A stretch of 64,000 nucleotides of DNA from Megaleporinus macrocephalus (Eukaryota > Chordata > Actinopteri > Characiformes > Anostomidae), in assembly GCA_021613375.1 (NCBI GenBank), contig CM038725.1:8443589-8507588 (forward strand), written 5' to 3'. The translations under genes and the position numbers were made by a program. Under the pieces are notes generated by a model, which was not told the origin of the DNA, made no database searches, and saw nothing but the letters and a program-made list of their open reading frames with translations. Shown here in pieces: positions 45,971 through 58,106 of this stretch (its first letter is position 1; every line of letters starts with the position of its first letter).

Positions 45971-46050
45971 ACATTGACAGTAAAATAATTTTTTGGCCTC
46001 TTCTGTGAAAGTTTACAGATTGTTGTTTGTTTCTTGACAGCAATGACATA
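45966..46050 (+). mobile_element. MITE-X, 3' half
   Basis: TTTACATTGACAGTAAAATA, TTTTTTGGCCTCTTCTGTGA and TTGTTTCTTGACAGCAATGA reproduce the right half of the family. The left half is replaced by the preceding (TA)n array. Confidence 0.75.
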
Positions 46051-48678
46051 TGGATGACCAATTCAAACGTTTTGTCTTGGTAGGTAAGTGTAAAGTTTGC
46101 GGTTAGTTGAGAGCCAACAAAACTGATCAATATAAATCAGCCTAGCAGTTGACACACTGATGTTTTTCCAATATGTTATTTTCCTTTCTACAACGTTACA
46201 CAATTAAGTAGAATTAAACACAAATTATATGCAGACAAAATGTATTCTCTGTAGATGATGCGTGTCCAATCACTTTTCATTTTCAAATCAATAAAACATA
46301 GAATTGCACCAGTTTTTGTATGTAAAGAATACTACTAAATTTATTCTGGTACAAATTCCTGTTTACCTGTTAAAAATTTTAATCTGCCCTCAAATCTTAC
46401 GGACTATTATATTAAAAGTACGATCTTCTAATTAATTACTACACTGTTTTCTAAAGCCTTAAATATCTGAGATATCATTCTCTGTATTTGAAATGAAATG
46501 ATAAAATACATCATTTTTTATACGATTATTTATTTTATTTGTTTATATGCACTAGGTATGTGATCACAGAGAAAATGTGGAAATAATCAGCTGATATTGT
46601 GTCTTATACACAAAGCCAAATGTGAGTTTATATATCACTATAATATTTTAAACATGAACGTGATGCTTATACACAGTATGAGCATTTTAGACAGTATTAC
46701 CCATAGCATGAAATGCCTTTTAGCATGAGAGCTAATGGTTTCTAACATAAAGGTAGAATAATAAAATATTTATTTGAATATTTGGTGAAAGACTTACTAT
46801 AAAACTAGACAGTGCCAGTCAAATAATAGGACAGTTGAATGTCTTACAAGCATCAGATGGCATACGCATTAATCCCAGTCTGGGAAAGCAAGTATACACC
46901 AGTGTTAGCTTGGCACTAACATAACATTGCAAACCCCATAGAGGCTAGTAGTAGAAAATGAACATGACTGGAATGGTGATAGTCAGATAAACACTGACCA
47001 TACTTACATATACTTACTACACTTATACAAAGTGGAGGACTGTATAATATCTCTGTTATTTGTTGTTGTTTTTTTTATAATGTTTGTTTGTAACTGATTG
47101 CTGCAACAACGCAGTTACCCTTATTGTATTGTATCCAAAATAATTAACGCTACGTGCATCATTATTACTCAAATCTGGTAAGAGAACACTTATATATTAG
47201 TGAAGTTATAAGCTACGTTTACTTCAGAAAGTGACCAGTGATGACAACAGTATCCTTGGCTCTGTCCTGGTAGAAGGTTTACGCAATAATTCACTTGAAT
47301 TAGTCCAGTTTAGCCTTTTCTACAAGGTGTTTAAAAAGATTGAAATATTGAAATATACTGATTTCTCAGTAAGTTGCATTTTACTGACTAATCGCATTGA
47401 TTGTTGGCAAGCAGCCATAAGCTGCATCCTTTAGTTGCCCTCCACAGCGTAGCAAGCCTTTCCTCCAGCTTATAAATTCCCATTAGCTTCAACAGCATGT
47501 AACGACTGTTTCATTCCTCCTCCCGTTGCGTAAAAAGTTCATATTTCTGAAGACTTCATATTTCAGAAAGATTGGGTGCAGTTTCTTTAACAGGGGAAGA
47601 AAAGCGGTATAATCTTTCCTCTCTGGTGGAGTATTACTGCATAATAAGAGCACGCTGAATATTACTTAAATGTCCTGCAGCAATAAGTATGCTTAGAATA
47701 ATTGACAATATAACTGGGGGTAAAACAAAGATCCGGCGCGCTGCTTTTGCCTGACGACAGGACTATTTTTAAAAGCCTGAACGCTAAAATCAGCACAGTC
47801 ATATTTCAAGTTTAACAGCAGAGCAATTCATCAGGGCTCACACCTTTGCAAGGGGGGAAGGCAGAGAGCGCAGCGCATTAAGTGCTCTCCAAGCCGGCGT
47901 AAAAACCAAGGGGAAATTTGATTTGCCGTTTATGACAGATATTAACCGAGTGCTCTGTAAATAAAGTTTACGGCGTGATGGGCTTTAATGCTGTGTGTCC
48001 GAAAAGGATATCTTCAATCATTGGCACTCTCTGACAGAGGAAAGCGTGGCCCGCTCACGACTTTCCAAACTTCAAGGTCGTTCTCCACGCCCAGCCTTCT
48101 CTTCCCCGTCTGGGGCCGAGGCTTGAGTAGCAGCTGTTCGAGCCAATCATGTCCGCCCAATTTCCCCTCGCCGTCAGCGTCCACATGGCAGAGCAAAGTG
48201 CACTTTCTGACAACAGCACCTGCGATGTGCTGACTCCTCCATTTCTCCCAGTGGAGAGGAGCTACTCGGATACAACTACCACCAACACGAAGATGCACTC
48301 AGTCCTCAGTGACCCTCTGTCGCTAAACGGCAACAGTTGTTTGAAGGACACTATTTACGGCTAGTGTAACTAGAGCTCCCAACAGACCACATCATAAACT
48401 CTATTCTAAAATGTGTAACTCATTTAACTCAAGTACATTGAGTATATATATATATGTATATATATATAAAAGGTAATTTCACGGCATCTTGACTGCTCAG
48501 TGTAATAGATTTCTTCAGTATGGTGTATCGTGTGCATTAGGCCTGGATTATAACCATATATCCTGACATCAGAAGAGAAAATAACTGGAGGAGAACTGGA
48601 GCGGACCAATTTATTGCTAAACATCTTGTAATGTTCTGGGAATCTACGATTTTAGAAATCTGCGTGACCCCAACAGTC

Positions 48679-48755
<77 letters not shown>

Positions 48756-49292
48756 TAGGTTGCAGTACAGACCTGTTTTGAATCCATCATATTTGTGGTG
48801 TGACATCCATGAATATATTTACGTTTCCCATCCATTCAGCCTATAGCAGTTAAGCCCACTGAGTCCCGCTAATAAGCTACATTGTTTCTGCAGACGGTCT
48901 GCAGCACTGGAGTGGAAGCACTGGAGTGGAAGATGTTGGAGGGAAACGATTAAATGAGCTATTTCTGGCTGTGGGGAAGCTAATGTATCACTGGAGCCTT
49001 CTAAAGGATCCAGACACCCGAAAAAGAGTGGCTGGTGTTGAAGCTGATTTTTTCTGACGTCCCAGAGGACTTCGGTCGGAACCTAACAGCTTGTTCCACA
49101 TTTAGAGGTCATTTGCATATATTTAGTGCTGAAAAGCAGAGGAACAAAAACAGCTTGTTTACTTCTTGAAGCTACAGTATGTTATATTTTTCCGTGTAAA
49201 ATGGAGAGAAGTTACATTTTTGGGTCAGAAGAAAAATAAAACACGCTAAAAAGTGGTGTGCATGTGAGTCTCCCTGTTAGGCCTAGAAATAA
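46051..49292. other. Non-coding; GC-balanced block at 47500-48370 is a candidate regulatory island
   Basis: 46051-47450 is AT-rich with no gene. 47500-48370 is complex and repeat-free, for example TGCATAATAAGAGCACGCTG and CCGGCGTAAAAACCAAGG, and carries overlapping frames on both strands (47988-48233 plus, 48014-48298 minus, 48149-48364 plus) without motifs. 48440-48470 holds a short (TA)n and 48682-48754 a long one. The remainder shows nothing I recognise. Confidence 0.35.
48682..48754 (+). repeat. (AT)n microsatellite
   Basis: About 36 AT units. Confidence 0.95.
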
Positions 49293-49556
49293 TATCATAT
49301 CTATGCAAAGAAAAACATGCATCTTTATTTTTGTTGATTTTTATTTTTGTAGATTATTAGACCGCAACAGCAGCCATTTACCTGGACTAAAAGTTTCATG
49401 TTAAATTGATCAATAGAAATGCTCCAAAATGACTCGTAAAAAATTCTGGTTCCATTGATTTACATTCAAAGTAAAGAAGGTTTTTGGCCTCTCCTGTAAA
49501 GTTGCCATTTTGGGGATACTTGTTTTTCTTTGGACAGCGAAGATATGTTTGAAATG
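49293..49556 (+). mobile_element. MITE-X copy (longest)
   Basis: Left TATCTATGCAAAGAAAAACA, interior GATCAATAGAAATGCTCCAA, TTCTGGTTCCATTGATTTAC and TTTTGGCCTCTCCTGTAAAG, right TTTTTCTTTGGACAGCGAAG. Confidence 0.88.
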
Positions 49557-49599
49557 TCACACAGGAGTATAAAAGCATGAAAACATGAAATTACAACAT

Positions 49600-50060
49600 T
49601 TTATCCACTGTGAGCAAACCAGAGGCAACGGGGGCAAGAACAACTCCCTCAACACTGGAGGAAGAAACCTTGGAAGGAACCAGACTCACAAGGGGAGACC
49701 CATCCTCCTCTGGTGGAACAATATTTACAGTTTATTAAACTAAAGCTGAGTCTGAAGGTAAAAGCTTTAGAAGCTGCACAGGTGCTACATCTGGATGATA
49801 CAGCAATGCAGTCAAGGATGAAGCAGATGGCATGAATGGAGAGGAGAACTGGTTGGTGCCAGGTGAAGCGGGGCCCTGGTGGTCAGTCCTTTAACAGTAT
49901 TCAACGGGACAGGTGGGCGGTTATTAATCTCAGACATATAGCATCAAATAGCAAAGTCTAATGTTTAGGTCTCAAATGACCTCAAAATCAGGATTATACT
50001 GATGAAGATCAGTTAGTTCATACAACAATAGTTCATAATTCATCACATCCTAAGAAGACA
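49600..50060 (+). mobile_element. Dispersed teleost repeat (AACTCCCTCAACACTGGAGG module)
   Basis: GAGCAAACCAGAGGCAACGG, AAGAACAACTCCCTCAACAC, GGAAGAAACCTTGGAAGGAA and CCAGACTCACAAGGGG are in the order seen in a very common fish retroelement-associated repeat. I cannot assign the class. The right limit is uncertain. Confidence 0.65.
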
Positions 50061-50291
50061 TGTCCTTCACCAAGTTTTGACTGACCATAAGCTTTATCGG
50101 CTTGTAAAGGTCTGAGGTACAGCTGACCTTGTAAAATCTTCTTCGGCATGTTGTATGCTATTACACGTCCCCACCAGAGAGGGCTCCAAATCCCCAAATC
50201 TTACATAGTGTAGCTTAAAGGGATAATGAGGGTGTGTTTGTAAACTTTAGATGTGGTCTTCAGAAATGAATGTGGAATAAGTGCCCTTTAA

Positions 50292-50610
50292 CCCTCCTGT
50301 TATATTCAGCAATGGGGTGGGGGGGTCAGGAACCCCCTATAATAACTTCTTGGAGGCCTTAAATGTCTCATGTATTTTCAACTAACTAGAGTTGCTGGTT
50401 CACCCAGATGGTCCTTCATAGTATTGCGACTGTAACGATGAAAACCTTAACATAGCCCCAAATCTAGTAATTGCCTACCTTCCCAAGTTATGAATATTAA
50501 AATTCAAAGTAATTTAGATAGAGAATTATAAAAAATTTTATTCATCCATTCACCCATCCACCATCTTCCACTTAATCCCACTTGCCGGGGGGGAGGGTGA
50601 AGGCAGGGTA

Positions 50611-50643
<33 letters not shown>

Positions 50644-50795
50644 GTTGTTGTTGTTGTTGTTGTTGTTATTATTTTTTATTATTATTATTATTATTATTAT
50701 AGAAAGTTATTAAAAATAATAAATCATTAACTATGATTTCCCGGTATTTATAGTCTTTCAATAGGGTCAAATTGGCCGGCAGCTTAACAGGAGGA
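50292..50795. mobile_element. piggyBac-type MITE flanked by TTAA (second family)
   Basis: TTAA at 50288-50291 and 50796-50799. Termini CCCTCCTGTTATATT and AGCTTAACAGGAGGA are inverted, with one mismatch in the outermost ten bases. Internal GGGTCAAATTGGCCGG near 50764 fits the widespread fish repeat with CCCTCCTGTTA ends. The interior carries a piece of the ATCCATC repeat (50540-50610) and (ATT)n/(GTT)n at 50611-50700, which inflate its length. Confidence 0.85.
50611..50700 (+). repeat. (ATT)n(GTT)n microsatellite
   Basis: Compound trinucleotide tract inside the MITE. Confidence 0.93.
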
Positions 50796-50799
50796 TTAA

Positions 50800-51925
50800 A
50801 TTCATATTTTTTAACAGCATACAAGTGCAAGTGAGAGAGCAAGGGAGAGAGAGTGAGAGAGAGAGAGATAGAGCAAGAGAAGTGCAATTCTCATTCCAAA
50901 TGACCTGTGCAAGGCACCAGAGTGTCAGATCAGATGAAAGATAATCAAGGACGATTCTGAAGAGGGGGGGAAAAAACGGAAAGCCGAGAAAGGGGGGAAA
51001 AAATGTAATCCAATTAAGCGTCTCCCCAGAGAGGAGGCGGCCAAAGACTTTATGAGGCTGCGGAGCAGGTCGTTAAGCATTAATGACGTTTCTGAAATAC
51101 TATTAGATGACCGAGGGGACGCTGCTTTTGGAGGAATCCGCAGCTGCCTTTCAATCGCACAACTTCAAGCAGCTGCTGGTCCCTCAGGAGCAGATCTGTC
51201 AGAGGTTTTATGATAGCACTTCTATTAGGTCCCGGAGCTGCAGGGTATAAGAGGGGACACCTCCTGAAATGCTATCAAAGGCTGGTAATCTGCTGACCGT
51301 TCATGTGCACAGAGGTCATACTGATCTCATATAGATGGTGCGGCTCCGTGGCATTGTTATAGGGCTGTCTTTGGTGTTGGGGAGCTTTTGTTAGCTGGAG
51401 TCACAAAGGGAGGCCAGCAGTCCCGATCCCATATAGATGTGGGCACTGTTTTTTTTAGCCATAGTATGGGTCATTTTTGTATTTATAGCAGACGTCGTAA
51501 AGGTTCACGTCTGGATAAGTGGATGAGTAAGGATTGGGGGTCCTGGGCAGATTCAGCACAAAGACACTTGGGGTCTATGATAGAGGTAGACGAGACCTGC
51601 TTATGTTTCATTCAGCTTCTGTAGGTTTAGTCATGAATCCAGGCGGTACATCCACTCCTACCACATCACCCCCCCAAACCACCTACCCACCCATCCACCC
51701 CCAATTTTCAAATATACTATGGCTTTTTCATCCTTTCAGCGAAGGTTATAAGCGTATGGTAGATAATGGACATATTAATTAGAAAATTAACATATAAGTG
51801 CAACACAGGGATATAAAAGTCCAACTCCCCGCTCACATTTACATAGTAATTGTATGTGAACTGAACATTTGATGCTGATAAGATGTGGGTAAGAAAAATA
51901 AAAGATCTGAGCAGAGAAACCCTTT
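50800..51925. other. Non-coding; repeat-poor block 50930-51330 is a candidate regulatory island
   Basis: After an AG-rich run (50830-50880), 50930-51330 is complex and GC-balanced, for example CCAATTAAGCGTCTCCCCAG and TTAAGCATTAATGACGTTTC. Frames at 51388-51624 and 51534-51782 overlap in different frames and have no motif. Confidence 0.35.
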
Positions 51926-52160
51926 ATATCCTTGCTGTCCAAAGAAAAACATGTATCTTCATTTTTGTGGATTTTTATTTTTCTACATCGTTTGATCGCA
52001 GCAGTTGCCATTTGTATCCTCTGACAGTTTCATGATGAATGAACCAATAGAAATGCTCCAAAATAGCTTCAAAACAATTCTGGTTCCATTGACTTACATT
52101 GAAAGTAAAATTAGTTTTTAGTCTCTCCTGTAAAGTTGATATTTTGGAGAGACAGCAATA
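51926..52160 (+). mobile_element. MITE-X copy
   Basis: TATCCTTGCTGTCCAAAGAA at the left, GAACCAATAGAAATGCTCCA, TTCTGGTTCCATTGACTTAC and GTCTCTCCTGTAAAGTTG inside. The right TIR is shortened to GGAGAGACAGCAATAATA. Confidence 0.85.
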
Positions 52161-54392
52161 ATACATATCCTTCATACTTATCAAAAAAATGATGCTACTG
52201 GAAAAGATGATTTCGAGCTTTAAGAAAACAAGCAGTAGATGAGGCTTCATCCAGTTGGTGTAGGCAACGCGCCCAGCTGAGTGTGGTTGTCATGCTGATG
52301 TTGATGTTGTAATCATTCATACACAATTCATTATAATGTCATGTAAGAAATATAAAGTTATGAAGTGGTTTTCAAGCCAGATTACTTGGTGATGCTGATG
52401 TCATAGCTCAATGATTCAATTCAGTTTAGTTAAAGTCAAGTCAAGTCAAGTTATACCAACACAAGGCTATACAGTATAACAAAACACAAGTCAGGAGTCA
52501 TTGTACACATTAAAGGCTGTACAGTAAAACAAAACACCTGTCAGGCTACTTCTCCAATGCAGTACGTTAAGTTATGGTTTTTAACCTTAAGTTAAGGTTA
52601 AAAAAGAGATACATAAGCATGCTGGCCATTTAGGGTTGTGTCTGTTGAGTGCCCTGATATGTAAATCATGTCTGAAGCTTAGACCGTTAGAAGTTCTAAA
52701 GTCTGGAAGACAGCTATGCGCGTTTCCCGCAAAATGCTCTGAGCATTAAACTTTAAGATGGTTCTTCACATGAAGCCATTAAATATTAAAATATATATTA
52801 AAAGGAAAAAGATGAAATCCATACTGTGGTGTAAAGTAGGCTTTAAACCTATATAGGCTAATTCATTTGTGTCAGAAACAAAGTCTCAGCTGTGGCATTG
52901 GGCCGACTGCACCTGACAGGACTCGGAGTGATCTGTTAGCGCTGGTCTGAGCTGCTCGACTCTGTAGCGGGTCTGGGTTCAAGGAGGGCTGGATATTTTA
53001 AAAACATTAACATTAACACAAGTGAAGAATGAGGTGTAAATGATTGAGAGATGTATTCGGAGATGCCAGCTGAGCCAGGATGTCCTACAGTTGTGACAGG
53101 CAGGGCTCTATATTTGATTTAATGCGGCGTTTGTAAGCATGATAATGGGCGACACTTGTCAGCGGGAAAGAATGACGATGCAATTCTACTTGCACAGCAA
53201 AATCCTCCGTGTTAAAATTCAACTTGTACAGTAGTCATTTCTGCCCACACGGGCTCAACCTTTGCCCTGTGTTCACAGAACGACAAGCAACCTGTCATTT
53301 CTTATGAAAACTGGTGACTTGAAGCTGCGATTTAACATCAACAAGTGACAAATCAAGTTCAATTTTTTACACTCTAAGCTGGAATTTCCACTGGAATTTC
53401 ATATCCATTCCTAGTAGTGTCAAAAAGAACATTAAGGAGAAACTTATATAAACATTAATTGAACATGAAGTGAAATGAAAATTTGTGTATGTAACAAATA
53501 TTTGTATTTTTTTAAATATTTGTTCAATTAATATAAAAAAAAAAAAATAAATAAAAAAAAAAAAATATATATATATATATACTTTGGGGCACTTTTAAAC
53601 ATTTAAACACTTGCTCACTATGTGGCCATGAGGGACAGGGATGCAGTCCCACCTCCTGTTCTAAAATGCAGGGGTGTGGCTAAAATAAACTCTGCCTTCA
53701 GACTAAACATGTGTTTCTATAGTGACATGGGCCTTTTTTTTAATGAAAGGTGTTTTATTTAAAAATGAAACTCATGATACAACTTCAATTTATAGATGAT
53801 TTAAAAAAACAACACTGAAAACAAGGTCCTGTTATTTTCAGCAGTGTAAACGGGTTTGACACATTCTAGTGGACTTTGTATGTATTTAGCTTATTGCTAT
53901 CTCAATTTCACTAGCCCAACACCATACTTATTTCTCTATTTATTTTTTTTACTGTGGGACTGCAGTATGAACTAATTTGTTGGAATGGGCCATATCTTAT
54001 GCTTGGAGTGCATCGAATGTCCCATGTTTGGATAATTTCCATCAGCAACAGTCCAGTTTATCCAAAATGAGAGAATACGCAGGCTGTTCTTTTGTCACAG
54101 TATAACACATAATGATATATTCAATTTCATGCAATTTATCAAAAAATGTCAATACAAAGCTTTAAACGTGCATGACATGTTTCACATTTTTATGGTCCAT
54201 AAAATATTAGCACTCCCAACACTGCCTGAAAAGCTTTCTCATTTAATAGTAATTAGTTTTCACTCATATCTCATTAAAACAAGCAAAAAAAGCTAAGCCT
54301 TCCACTGAATTTACACTTTTATTTGTAAGTAGAATGATGTGGGATCTGGGTTTTTTTTTCATCTGTGCATATAGTCATCTATAAATGTTTTA
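52161..54392. other. Non-coding stretch with no recognised gene
   Basis: Short tandem GTCAAGTCAAGTCAAG at 52434-52451. A ~60-bp phrase is repeated at 52468 and 52513 (GGCTATACAGTATAACAAAA, GGCTGTACAGTAAAACAAAA). A-rich run with (TA)n at 53537-53580. GC-balanced sequence at 52880-53290 may be unique regulatory sequence. Confidence 0.4.
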
Positions 54393-54617
54393 AATCGTCA
54401 CTGTCCCGAAAAAAACAGGTAACTTCAAAATAGCAACTTTCCAGGAGAGGACAAAAACCTTCTTCACTTTTAATGTGAGTGAATGGAACCAGAATTTTAT
54501 CCAGGTGACTCTGGAGTATTTCCATTGGTCCACTCACCGTGAAATTTTTACACAATGTAAACGATCCCGAAAAATCAAAATCACCAAAAATAGAGATTTT
54601 CTTTGGCCAGCGACGAT
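54393..54617 (-). mobile_element. MITE-X copy, inverted orientation
   Basis: ATCGTCACTGTCCCGAAAAA and TTTTCTTTGGCCAGCGACGA bound 225 bp. The interior reads in reverse relative to the other copies: CAGGAGAGGACAAAAACCTT, GAATGGAACCAGAATTTTAT, GAGTATTTCCATTGGTCCAC. Confidence 0.87.
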
Positions 54618-55490
54618 GTTTGCTTTTTTTTCAGTCCTTGAAATTGAAATTCATGGAAGGATGTTGGAAATGTCAAGTCATACTCAAGCTATCGATGCAG
54701 AATGAGAATTCACTGTAAATGCCATGGGTGAAATAAATGGGATTCCTATTGTAAAAGGTTTTGTGTAGCATTCCCTCCTCAGGTGTACCTGCTTGCCACT
54801 GTAAGACCACTTACCAATCAGAGCCCTGGCTAGTGTAGTTGTGGGAGGAGCCTAACTCTTAAAAGGAAGCAGCCAAGATGGCCGAGACAAATAGGGAAGC
54901 CCAGCTGCCATACATTGTATGTTTTGGTTTAGTATGTTTACCACTTATCCATGTTGGCTCGCCTTCTTGGAGGATCATGCCTATTTGTTGGTGCCATGTT
55001 CCCACCAACTACTGGTCCTTGTGATATTTGATTCAGACTGTTCCAGCCAAGGTAGCACAAGGTTTTGTGACTTGAAGCCATGTAGACTAATGGTATCAGG
55101 AAACTGTATGTATTCTGTGTGAGCTGAACACTCAAGAGTACCAAATAGGGGATCTTAAAGAATAAAACATTTGAGTGTGCTTGTTTCAGAAGAATTCATT
55201 TCCCTGGTCAAGAAAAGCCCTTCACAACACTGTCCAAGAGAAGTCACAACCGGAGTAAACACAGACAGACTCACTCAATGTAAACCGAACCCACAGTGAC
55301 CAAATTAGAGTTTACCCGTAAACACTTGTGAACTTCTGGAACAACAGTTTATGTACACAGATGAGACCGAGAGCAACCTGAGGAGCTGCTCATGAGGTAG
55401 TGTGTCATGGCATATGCATCAGAATCAATCAGAATCAGAACCAGAATGCATGTAATCCTTCCAACAGCAGTAGACAAATGCAGATAAACA
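54618..55490. other. Non-coding stretch with no recognised gene
   Basis: Two opposite-strand frames at 54919-55144 (67-68 codons) without motifs. Nothing else recognised. Confidence 0.45.
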
Positions 55491-56003
55491 CAGTTGAGTC
55501 ACATTATTATGACCACTACCACTACTTTCCACTTTTGCCGGCAGCGTTATGGTCTTGGTGGTGTTTTGATGGCATTCTCTGGACCCATTCGTCCATATGG
55601 AAGGCACTCTCAACCCATTTGGGTCTGAATCCATCCTTGCAGATCACAAACACCATACATGCTGATTGTCTTCTGATTGGATCTTCCAGCAAGACAATGC
55701 AACACGTCATATGACTAGAAATGTCCCACATTGGTTGGAGGAGCTGAATAAGCCTTCCAAGTACTACCCTGGACCCCTACATCCCCAGACGTAAACCCAA
55801 TTGAGCATCTATGGGGCCACTTGGATGGCTCTATGGATCCTCCCCCATGCTCCCTCCAGCAGCTGCAGGATGCACTGCAGTCAGCATGGCTCCAGATACC
55901 TGTGCCAACGTACCAGGACCTTACTGAGTCTCCCAGTCAGTCTAGCTGTTGTCTGTGCTGCACGCGGCGGTTATATGGATATTAGCTCCTAATAATGTGA
56001 CTT
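55491..56003 (+). pseudogene. Tc1-like element, internally deleted, with transposase C-terminal relic
   Basis: Terminal repeats CAGTTGAGTCACATTATTAT (left) and CTCCTAATAATGTGACTT (right) are inverted over the GTCACATTATTA core. Between them, broken plus-strand frames follow a Tc1 transposase C-terminal half: FQQDNATRHMTRNVP (about 55686-55730) with the middle catalytic aspartate in QQDNA, WLEEL near 55733, then a P-LNPIEHLWG-like segment shifted and mutated near 55790-55820, and the LQQLQDAL-like region near 55860. The N-terminal DNA-binding half is missing, so this is a dead derivative. Confidence 0.85.
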
Positions 56004-56049
56004 ATTTGTGTATTATTAGCTTCAATGCTTCAACAGTGCTTCACAGGGC

Positions 56050-56420
56050 AGATAGACCTTCACCTGAAGCCCTCTGCGAAAGCAGCACAAGGCATTTGTA
56101 AGGCAACGAAGAGGAATGTTCTGCAATGGTCAAGAAAAGTCACCTGACTTTAATCCAATTGAGCAAGCATTTCACTCAGTGAAGGCAAAACTTAAAGAAG
56201 GAGCTCAAGGCTAAGAACAAGCAGGAAATGAAGGCCAGGAACCGGCAGGAACTGAAGGCAGCTGCAGTAAATGTCTGACAGAGCATCACTAGGAAACAAA
56301 CCCAGTGATGTCTATGGGTTCCGGACTTCAGGCGGTCACTGACTGCAAATAAATATTATAAAAATTATAATGACAGCAATTTAGGAATGTTAGTTTGTGC
56401 AATTATTTCCAAGCCCCCAA
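56050..56420 (+). pseudogene. Tc1-like transposase C-terminal relic (second, different family)
   Basis: Reads SPDFNPIEQAFHSVKAKLKE at about 56147-56206, containing the last catalytic acidic residue, then an expanded AGNEGQEPAGTEG-like stretch caused by a local duplication (GCAGGAAATGAAGGCCAGGA and GGCAGGAACTGAAGGCAGCT at 56220-56265), and a VMSMGS-LQAVTDCK tail at about 56305-56350. Stops and frameshifts are present. The following CCAAGCCCCCAAAAATGAGG resembles the 3' terminus of that Tc1 group. Confidence 0.82.
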
Positions 56421-56429
56421 AAATGAGGG

Positions 56430-57764
56430 GGCGATGTCTGAAAATAGGAATAATTCGTTCACTCCATTTGAATATAAATACCCTCAAATTAAAGCACTTT
56501 GACCTCATATCCATAATTCAATTTCAAGTCCAATATGCAGTGCTGCAGAGTTAAAATAATAATAACTTTGTCAATGTTAAAATATTGATGGGTCTGGGGT
56601 ATTGAGCTGGCTGAACTTTAATGAGGTGAGTAAGAAATCTGACAGTAGAGTTTAACCAGTTTTGTCGGTTATGTTTGATCAACACAGTTAGTCATTTAAT
56701 TGTGTGTTTCCATAATTCAATTGCTTTGAGGAGTTTTAGTGCTTAATTAATGTAATATAATTAATTTGAAAGGTTAAACCATGAGGGAAGTCATCAATTC
56801 ATCATTGGGGGATTTTGCCGGGTATGAATTGGCTTCATGCTACAGACTGTGCAACTCCACAGTAAGGCTGTGCTTTGTGCCAACCCAAGACTCCAATTGC
56901 ATCTGTTCTTTAATAGTGTTCTCCCACTGACATGATATTCTAGGAGCGGTGACTGCAGGCCATGCAGACGCTCATCCCTCAGTATGAAACTCTGTCTTCC
57001 TGTTTAAAAAGGATTGCTTTTGTATGTGTTCTTGCTTTCAGGCACTCCTTATCAAACACTATGAAATTAGTTTCTCTCAGTTTTCCTGCAGATCAGTGAG
57101 TACTTGTTGGCAGGTGACCTACATAAAGGTATACCTCTGACCTGCACCCAGCTACAGCAGACGCTTAGAAATCTGTGCTTGCATATGTTAGGCTTTATAT
57201 CGAGAATAAGAAAGCTGAAGATTGTGGCTTATAGAGCAGATAAAACATTTCAGAGCAGTGAGAGTTGGTGTCCTTTAGTTGAAGGGTTTACTGTAAAATG
57301 GGTCATCGGTACAACCAAAGAAAAATGCTTTGTGTGATAACAAGCAATTGAACTAATTTTCACCATTGAAGCATCCCCTTAAAGTCCATTATATTTCAGA
57401 AACGAAAGGGAAAATGACATCTGAATATCCCAACAAGTAATGATTGAGTAAGCCTATCTTTTAGGCCATGTTCCAAACACCATCTTGAAAGCTGCCATAT
57501 TGGATCAAGGGTCAGTTTCAGTGCCAAGGACATGATCAGTGTGCTGTTCCTGGTGCTGAACACAGATCTAAAGGTGCAGTTCATATGCTACATGACCACC
57601 TTCCCATTGGAAAAACTTGACCTTGATCTAATATGGCGGCTTTTTACAAAGTGTTGTATCTTGTTTCAGCCAAAAGCTTTAATATCAGCTTTTCAATAAA
57701 AAACACATCATACATACGGTACATATTCCAAGTTCAGTCTTAGAACTTGTCTAATTTAAGTCTA
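56430..57764. other. Non-coding; AT-core, complex block 56430-56960 is a candidate regulatory element
   Basis: 56460-56830 contains many ATAATTCAATT, TTAATTAATG and TAATTTGAAAGG words without tandem structure, a texture seen in deeply conserved non-coding elements near developmental genes. 56960-57760 shows nothing I recognise. Confidence 0.3.
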
Positions 57765-58106
57765 ATTCAAGTGCTTTGAAGCAATTTACAAGAAATACTC
57801 TGACTCTAGTGGGAAAGTAGTACAGGAGCAGTGTGGTAGCATTCTCAGCCAGAGTCTAATAAAAGAATCAATATACCTATACAAAGTTTCTCCCTGTGAG
57901 AAGATCGTTTGGTATCACCCCATCACATATTGACAGCATTGGTAAAGATCTGGGGTATTTTGTTCATTGGGGTGCCACCTTACTGGTTAGTACAAGCAAA
58001 AAACATACTAGAACATAAAACTATATTGTTCCATTAAAAACTTTTACTGTTAGCTGTAGCTTCTATTGGCAGTCCATTTGAGAAAACTGCTGTTAAAACC
58101 TTACAG
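57765..58106 (+). repeat. Dispersed repeat U, copy 1, left part
   Basis: Aligns with 60280-60561 and 60900-60935: CAATTTACAAG, GTGGGAAAGTAGTACAGG, GGGGTGCCACCTTACTGG and TTGGCAGTCCATTTGAGAAA. It is interrupted after ...CCTTACAG by the hAT element and resumes at 59227 with TCTTACAGGTTCAGCTGA. Confidence 0.8.
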
